A stretch of DNA of 64,000 nt from Candolleomyces eurysporus (taxonomy: Eukaryota; Basidiomycota; Agaricomycetes; Agaricales; Psathyrellaceae): NCBI GenBank assembly GCA_027579435.1, contig JANBPK010000949.1, positions 1 to 64,000 on the forward strand, written 5' to 3'. The notes below the pieces were generated by a model. It saw nothing but the letters and a program-made list of their open reading frames with translations. It did not search any database and was not told the origin of the DNA. Made by a program: the position numbers and the translations under genes. Below are positions 57,241 to 64,000 of this stretch, piece after piece; the stretch's first letter is position 1, and every line of letters begins with the position of its first letter.

Positions 57241-57401
57241 GTGCTTCGGATCACGAGCACTATTTACCTTTATTTGTACACCACTCGTCTTCTATTTCGT
57301 AGGGTATACATTCTGCAGTAGGGTACGATATATATCGATACGGACTTGGACTCAATCAATCATTCCTTTTCACCCCCTCCTCGTCGTTACTCATAACAAC
57401 A
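57233..57401 (+). repeat. Copia 3' LTR (169 bp)
   Basis: Same sequence as the 5' LTR; supplies the Pol stop codon at 57238-57240. Confidence 0.95.
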
Positions 57402-57406
57402 GTAGG

Positions 57407-58251
57407 AAGCTTGATGAGTTCCAACGTGCGCCTCACCTTAGACAAGCCAACATGTGAGGATGCACCAGCTGCAAGTGTGGAGCATTTTTTATTAGTCTTG
57501 CTAGTGGTCACTAAAAGCCACTGATAAACTCTGTTTTTCTTGCACATTTTTCTTGTCCACTTTATTTGTCTTGTTGCTTTACTCTGCCCCACTGCAACAG
57601 CCACCAGGGCAAAAGAAGTACCTATGGTGCTGTGATCTGGTTCAAATCTGAACCAATTGACAGAATTGGTGCAACTTCTGGCAAGTGCACAGGAGGCAAC
57701 AAGCACAACATTCAACAGTTAAAGATACAAAATTCAACAACCACCCACTGCACTTTGATAGCTATCCCACCCTGGCTGCTTTTGATACCAAGTAACCATG
57801 GCACCTAGCACTTGGTGTACCCTCTTGGTTTACTGACTGAATCCTAGTCTCTGAGACTGCACTTCAAAGCTGTCTAAATAATCATAGTGGGATATGAGTT
57901 GAGTGCAGGTGGTACTACTATGGAATACAAAAGATTAGGGTCAAATTTATGGCTTAATTGGTGTGGCATGATATCGGAGGGCTGTCCGCATAGGACTAAC
58001 CTGCCACTACCACAGTGAGCGCCTCAAAGAGGGTATTTGCGAGGATCCGAGGAACACGGCACTGAACACAACCCTGGCTGGACCTTGGTGTCGTTTCCTG
58101 GGTATCTATTTTCTCCCAGTCTGGTCAGTACCCTGACAAGTTTTGCTTGCCACCTTAGTTGCTTGAGTCCCCATCAAAATCCTTCAATGCACTAGCAGCT
58201 CACAATGCATCAGACAAATATCATGCTTTGAAACACGGGATGACTCAAAGA
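57407..58251. other. no gene seen
   Basis: Continuation of the AT-rich target region of the Copia insertion. The minus ORF 57715-57356 has no recognisable domain. Confidence 0.4.
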
Positions 58252-61200
58252 CGCAGCTCCAAGGCAGTGCTTGACATACGTTCGGGTGAGTCGAAATTCC
58301 GATTGCAGAATCATCTTTCACCCTTTTCGCAATCCGGGAGACATGATAGTATCCGGTAATCAGGGCGCGACGAGAAAGGTTTGATATTGCGGTTCTCAAT
58401 GAATTCACGAAATCACTCTATATATTTCAATTATCGTTAATTTGTGGTGGTAGCCGGAGGATCCGCTCGTGGACTGTACGCAGACTTCTGACACTACTCC
58501 CAAGTTGCAATAGATAAGTACTGAACCCCGTTGGGCGATAGTCGTGTCATCCTATCAGGACGGAGTGTTGTGCTTATCTTCCCAGGACCGTTTGCCCATC
58601 AATGTTGTAGGGGCTTAAGGTGGAGGAGTTCCAAGTGAATTTATGCCAGTAACCGTTTCAAATGTCCAGTCTGAGCGTTAGTTACAGCATCACCCGAGCA
58701 GCTGAACTGTGTCTCTGCGAATCATTGATGGTCGTTCATGGCCACTGGTATATGGCCAATTCAAGACACGGAACCTGATGCGAGTCCTTTTCTCCCGGAA
58801 CTACTGGGGTGTCCATTGTCGATCAATGCTTCTATCCGCCTTATCTCCTCAGCTTTGATCACAAAGGCAATGCACGTCTTACTTCACTAATTTTTTCAAC
58901 CTGTTGAAGCTCACAGAAGGGGATGGGTCATTCTCGAATTTACTCCCTTCGTTCGCTAGTCTTCACAAACCCCAATGAAATCTCTGGACTATATAATATG
59001 TGCATCATAAGATTTTCACAGAGGGATACCACACAGACGCAATGAGCTATGGACGTCCTCCTACACAGACGGGAGAAACTTGAAGTCATCATTCGTTCAA
59101 TCTTACTGCCTCAGTTATGATCTAATTACCGCAATCAAAATCTGCCACTATAAGCAGAGCCATTTAGACTTACCATTTTGATCCGCCGAACCTCAAACAG
59201 CATAAGAATACGGAGGCACTGTGGGTGGTGCTATCCTTGCCACCGTTTGAGATCGAGCTCCCCAACTCCACTTGAAGGTCTAGTTTTCACAAGAGAAAAT
59301 GAGCGCAGGAATCGATCCCGAGATCCTGGCCGCCATCTATGGCAGAGCTCAAGTCCGGGAGGTGAGTTCGTTCGATTTCTCCGTGGTAGCTCACTAACTT
59401 GTAGACGTTCCAGTACATATACTGTAAGAACATTTAACCAATTGCTCAGTCTATGTCCATCAACCATTCTCCGTCTCCAGTGGCAGGTTTAACTACTTAT
59501 GTATGTTGATTCTGTGCTCACTATCAGGGTGGATGAGCTCACTCGGTCCACGACTGACGCTAGGCCTACATATACGTAACAACAATTGCGGAGGAGGTGA
59601 GTCGCTAAAGGTGACCGAGGAACAATGGAATAATACCAAGCTCAACCACTTGCAACGCTACAGGTATCCGAAATCTGGTCCCAAAGGTGGAAAACCGGAA
59701 AGATACTCTATCTCCTCGTTCGATACACGCCATTCATTACCTTCGCCTTCCGGACTCAGGGTGAGAACTGGTGTTCTTCCGATTATGTGTTACTGAATCT
59801 TACTGACGCTTTATACGATGTACTGAAGTGAATGTGCGATCATACCTAAACCTCACCCCACAGGTCGGTGAATATATCTGACCCTCGGAATTCATCGGCA
59901 TTAATTGATGACCCTTCGGACGAACACCCGTCACCTTCGTCTGAATTCTAATACAGCGCTGCATGGCAAATACTTGGACTTACCAAGGTGAGCTATTTCC
60001 CAAGTTAAAATCAGTCCACTCTTCACAAAGACACTGATCCTGTACTTATCCCACGTAGTCGGAGGCATAATATCCTCGAATTCTATCGAAGGTAACTACT
60101 CACCTACCTGGCAGATTATCAACACTCACAGCGTTAGCTGCCATCCTGCTTTGTCTCTATGCGTTGCTTGGCACGAAGTGGCGATATCTGGTGATGCTCG
60201 TGGTCCTGTGGATGGTAAATCCGGCTTCGAATGTCTGATACTACAGTTGGTCAGAGGCACTAATTTTTAACCCACTGTCCTAGTCGTACGCGGTAGCCAC
60301 TTCAGTGCTCCTTGGACTATTCATATCCTCATGGAGCGGTATGTTGCCTGTCCCAAATATCTGTCCCAAGCTGACAGTGCCATACAGCAATCCCTGTGGA
60401 CCCGCTGGACAGATACTTTGGATATCCTTGTGGCTATACTGTATCGGCAGACTCAGTGACATGGAGCCTTGTTGTGACCTACGTTGTCTTATCCAGGACA
60501 GCAAGTGCGTCATCTTACCGAAGGTCAATTGGGTATTGCTCAACTTACCCCATCTTGATCATTGTGCAGTCACTGCGATTATCAGCATCTCGACCCTCTT
60601 CATCCAATACCGTCAACAAAATGGATCACTAATTAACGTTATACGCCGAGATGGGGGAATATATTATCTCAGTACAATGCGTGCGACTTCATTTCAACAT
60701 CGTCATCTGGCTCCGGAACTCATGTGAAAATATTTGAACAGTCATCAACGTTGCCAGCTCCGTCGTCAACAGTCCCGGTGTTCCAGTGAGTTCACATTCT
60801 CCCTGAGTCCATGTGCAAAGAATGAATATTTTCGCAGAGAATAGCAGCTGAATATGGCGTCTCGGAGACGTAAGTCGTAAGGATTCTATTTTTTTTTGCA
60901 CTGATTGACCCAGTCGTACATGGTATGCACAATCCGGAGCAGCTTGCTTGTAGTCGCAATACCCATCCTGGTCACCCGCCTACTCCTCAATGTGAAGAAG
61001 ATAGGCGAAGGCCGAGGGACAACGACACGTACAGGCGAGATTGTGTCGACGCTTATGTTCAAGCCGCCACAGCGTAGCAGCGTTGAAGATGACGAGTTCG
61101 AGTCAATGGAAGAGCAGTCGGGAGGGAACTCAGTACTCGACTCGGTACTCGACCCGGTGCAGGCTTCTCAGGCAGAAGATTTAGAAAAACACGGCACCAA

Positions 61201-62100
61201 CGTCTAACGGTTCTCGTTGGTGTCCTGATGAAGACGTTCGGATTACTCAAGCGAAGGAGGTGTAAATGTGTCGAGTCGGGAGTTGAAAGCGTGGTCAAGT
61301 GTGTATCTATTAGGCCCCGCTTTATCAAGTAACATGCCATAGAAGGGCTTTCCATCGCGCATTGTAAGGGCGATTGAATGACCCAACCCTTGGTAGTTGA
61401 ATAAGTCGGCGCAGGGCTGGTGGTAACAAAAGGGAAAGTCATCGTTGAGAACATATGGAAGGGAAGAGTGATACAAGCGTCGGAGAGTGCCATGGAGACG
61501 AACAATTCAACAACATCGATTTGACGGGCTTTCTGTTTGTTTGCACTCTCTGTTTGCACTGCAAGACCATCAGCCTGGATTGCCATCGTCTCCAATCTTA
61601 CAGAATCTTGCAAAGGTGAGTAAGACAGATTACTACGAGGTGAGAGATGTATCCATATACGTGGATGAATTGTCAACCAAGGGTGGTGCACACAAGCCGC
61701 AACCATGGACTGAGCCGCCCCTATCCCAAAATTTGGATTGTTCGCCCTCTCGAAGAGCAATCTCTCAACAACTTTCTGCGACGATCCCAGGACTGTTTAG
61801 AGTTTCCCTCTTGAATGTTGACAGATGAATCTTCCTTCCGAACCCACGGCCACGACGCTAAAGAAAAATATCCTTTTTTCCAGACTCTGGCGTCGGAAAG
61901 GCACAATCGCGAACAAGTCGTAAGTCATACAGATCGTTGGGGTACAAGAGTGTATTGATTTTGGGGGAAGACGGGTATCGATTTTGTGGAGCATTGCGAT
62001 CAGGTGCATTCTGTCTTCATCCTTTCCCCGCCTGTTCTCCTTTTCATCATCCCCCCTTCATGCCATACTTGTCAGCCCATCACACCTCCTACACTCCACC
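58252..62100. repeat. segmental duplication Y (paired with 38692-42110)
   Basis: Second copy, with the same order of spacer and gene. It has an extra stretch of roughly 350 bp at about 61620-61990 before the shared T/C-rich tract (62005-62060). Confidence 0.83.
59299..61207 (+). CDS. DUF6533-like membrane protein, copy Y
   Basis: Starts MSAGIDPEILAAIYGRAQVRE at 59299 with the same many-small-exon layout as copy X: AYIYVTTIAEE, VSEIWSQRWKTGKILYLLVRY, VNVRSYLNLTPQ, RCMANTWTYQ, an exon with ALAAILLCLYALLGTKWRYL, SYAVATSVLLGLFISSW, then LWISLWLYCIGRL and a region with INVIRRDGGIYYLSTMR, the conserved RDGxxYY block of this family. The last exon (about 60950-61207) has VAIPILVTRLLLNVKKIGEG and an acidic tail. 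It is multi-pass, predicted membrane-located, function unknown. Exon joins after 60340 are not fully resolved. It looks less damaged than copy X. Confidence 0.65.
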
Positions 62101-63405
62101 TTCCGGCCTTCCCACTCTCCGTCGTCCCAGCGCGCAGTCCCCTACACCTCTTGCTACACAGGTCCTGGCAGCGCAGATTTTCGACTAGCGATTCAGCATG
62201 TATACAGGCACGGAACGTTACTTTCCCTCTAGGAAGCAGAACCCATCCACCAGCTAGGAAAGACCAGAGAATACCCAGCTCGGTGTCGGCCGATCGTCAC
62301 TTTATGTTCCATCCGCCCTTCGCCCTTGCTCTGAGATTAATTTTGCTTTGAATCTCACTTGATAACCATTGGGTGGAGGCTTTGATCTGGATGTTGTTTT
62401 CGAGACCGCTCTGCTCGTTTCTCGTGACTTCTCATCCTGCTTGAGGGTAACCAGCACTGGGTTCGCAATAATGGAGGTCGAGACGGCAATTTTTCCTCTA
62501 CGGAATGGCCAGTTCACCGCGGTGAGGTAATCGTCCCGCTCTCAAAGTGTCCCATCGACCGTAGCTCCTGGATGCAATGGTCCGATTCTCCGCTGGGGTC
62601 GGATCGTGTCTTATCCGTGATGCCATAACTTTCACTCTGTGCTCTGATCTAGTACGCACTCCTTGAAAAGGTTTGCAAGAGCCATTTCTCTGGAGAATTT
62701 CTCAAGCATCCGCTTTTACACAATATCCGACAGTCAGCGCTCGTACTAATGATGCTGGACTCATCCAAATGCCGATTATATGATTGGACGGTTGGTAACG
62801 TTCACATTGTATACATTCGATTGTTTTGACAAATCACCCCTTTCGTTACGAGACTTGGTCGTCAGTACGGATCTGATATGCGTCAACTACCCTGTTCTAC
62901 CGCCCATCTCATTTACTCTGACAAAGCACTTGATGGATTTTGAGGGGCTGAGACTGGGGAAGGGAAAAAAAAGGAAAACAAAATTCGTGCTAGCCAGTTT
63001 CTCTACGATGGATTGTTGGGAGCGCTTACGAAGCTGATTCTTGGGCGCTACTCCGAGTATCATCAATTTGAATATGGCAGCGACGGCTGCGGTTTGTGTA
63101 GGATATGGTAGGATTTGCCGCTTCTTGGTCAATACACTTACGACTGGGCTGCCGGGTGACAATGTCATAGTCTCAGAGCAAGACGGATATTACTGTCAAG
63201 AAAGTCCGTAGCTCAAAGCGAACCGGAAACTCGGAATTCAAGAGTAGCAATGGCGAGATTCCATGCGAGTGTCTACCCCATATGTACATCCATAGGAATA
63301 GCGAGCGATGCATAAAAGCTCGGTATTTTGCTCATGGATTGTAGAGCCCTCACTCCTACCCAAGAGCCAGCCTTTACAGCTTCCTCATCGAGCTTGAGCC
63401 CACTA
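62101..63405. other. spacer and peroxygenase promoter, no gene seen
   Basis: Short ORFs without motifs. A CATAAAAG near 63310, about 95 bp upstream of the ATG, could serve as the TATA box of the peroxygenase gene. Confidence 0.4.
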
Positions 63406-64000
63406 ATGGTTTCCAAATCTTTCACTCTTCTCACCGCCTTGCTTTTCACGCTCGGAACCCTCTCCTCTTCGTTCGCATTTCCAAACCTTCAGGTTTCCAA
63501 CAGCAACTTGTTGAGACGCCAGGAGGTCGAGAGCTCAGCCGCTTCCCAAGCAGGAGGGCGTCCTGGACAAGGGGTCAATCCGCCTCCACCACCTGGTCCT
63601 CCTCGCTTTACGGGATTGAAATTGGTCAACGACCGTGATCACCCCTGGAGACCGCTGAGAAACGGTGATATTCGTGGTCCGTGCCCAGGATTGAATACTC
63701 TTGCTTCTCATGGTGTGAGCTCAATTCATCATTGTCGGATACTCCTAAAAGTGACTCAGAACGCTTGTTCAGTATCTCCCCCGTGACGGAGTCGCCAGTC
63801 CCTCCGATATTGTTAAAGCTGTTCAAGAAGGTAGATATCTCGATGAGACGTAAAAGTGGCATAATTTTCTGACTCTCTTGCTTGGTACCAGGGTTTAATA
63901 TGGATAATACCGCAGCTATCGTCGCGACATACCTCGGACACCTCTTGAACGGAAATCTGGTCACTGATCTGCTTAGTATCGGTGGAAAAACTCCAAAGAC
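63406..64000 (+). CDS. heme-thiolate (aromatic/unspecific) peroxygenase, 5' part, runs off the window
   Basis: Secreted heme-thiolate enzyme of the chloroperoxidase/unspecific peroxygenase family, which uses H2O2 to oxygenate aromatic and aliphatic substrates. Exons: 63406-63714, 63773-63830, and 63892 to the window end. The signal peptide MVSKSFTLLTALLFTLGTLS is followed by a short propeptide-like stretch with LLRRQ and a PPPPPGPP tract. The proximal heme motif GDIRGPCPGLNTLASHG has the Cys ligand at about residue 93. The following exons read YLPRDGVASPSDIVKAVQEG and then FNMDNTAAIVATYLGHLLNG, with NLVTDLLSIGGKT, all typical of the family. The distal acid-base motif lies beyond the window, so subclass cannot be set. 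The ATG at 63406 is preferred over the in-frame 63328 because it starts the signal peptide. Confidence 0.93.

Larger units (their letters stand above)
52832..57401 (+). mobile_element. Ty1/Copia LTR retrotransposon, recent insertion
   Basis: 4,570 bp. Two 169-bp LTRs, TGTTG...CAACA, look identical. The 5-bp target duplication GTAGG lies at 52827-52831 and 57402-57406. Domain order gag, protease, integrase, reverse transcriptase, RNase H identifies Copia. Gag and Pol share one frame, broken by two TGA codons and by an N at 56161 that appears spurious. As written it cannot make a full polyprotein. Identical LTRs mean insertion was recent. Confidence 0.95.

Noticed and set aside
1..64000. CRISPR arrays, operons or prophage
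   Set aside because: The spliced eukaryotic gene structure throughout and lack of regularly spaced identical repeats rule these out; the only regular arrays are the TPR-coding repeats and the MITE minisatellite.

Overview
This window looks like nuclear DNA of a filamentous basidiomycete, most likely an Agaricomycete. Genes are split by many short GT-AG introns (about 47-67 bp). The gene content fits: two 14-exon basidiomycete-type laccases, a heme-thiolate peroxygenase, a TPR-CHAT protein, DUF6533-like and other multi-pass membrane families, ubiquitin-fusion genes, and PIF/Harbinger, Ty1/Copia and other transposons. I see no CRISPR array, operon, rRNA or convincing tRNA. Species cannot be fixed from sequence alone.

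Layout. 0.4-3.4 kb: a complete PIF/Harbinger element (TAA target duplication, 47-bp inverted repeats, DDE transposase plus MYB-like protein). 3.8-5.2 kb: a multi-exon seven-helix-type membrane protein on the minus strand. 5.2-7.8 kb: no recognisable gene apart from a short heptad-repeat ORF. 7.8-20.6 kb and 21.5-32 kb: two diverged copies of one segmental duplication. Unit 1 carries two tandem ubiquitin-fusion genes, a small secreted protein gene (79 codons, found only by joining three short exons) and a laccase divergent from it. Unit 2 keeps the secreted protein and laccase intact, has lost the ubiquitin-fusion genes down to a scar, and has gained a 1.9-kb inverted-repeat transposon (24.3-26.2 kb) carrying one spliced gene of uncertain function. 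32.9-33.5 kb: a mariner-like MITE. 33.9-45.2 kb: a field of decaying paralogues: four wrecked copies of a membrane-protein gene, a third ubiquitin-fusion relic, and a DUF6533-like gene. 47.5-51.4 kb: a TPR-CHAT gene. 52.8-57.4 kb: a Ty1/Copia element with apparently identical LTRs. 58.3-62.1 kb: a second copy of the 38.7-42.1 kb DUF6533-like segment. 63.4 kb to the end: the 5' part of a secreted peroxygenase gene.

How the parts fit. Laccases and peroxygenase are secreted oxidoreductases used on phenolic and aromatic substrates. Each laccase shares a roughly 0.5-kb divergent promoter region with a cysteine-free small secreted protein, and the pair was duplicated together, so co-expression is plausible. 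Much of the rest is gene birth and death driven by tandem duplication and transposons.

A technical point matters for every gene call. The window has 17 single Ns, each touching a homopolymer run. Wherever one falls in a coding exon (three cases), deleting it restores the expected reading frame. The Ns therefore look like inserted assembly characters, and they break ORFs artificially.
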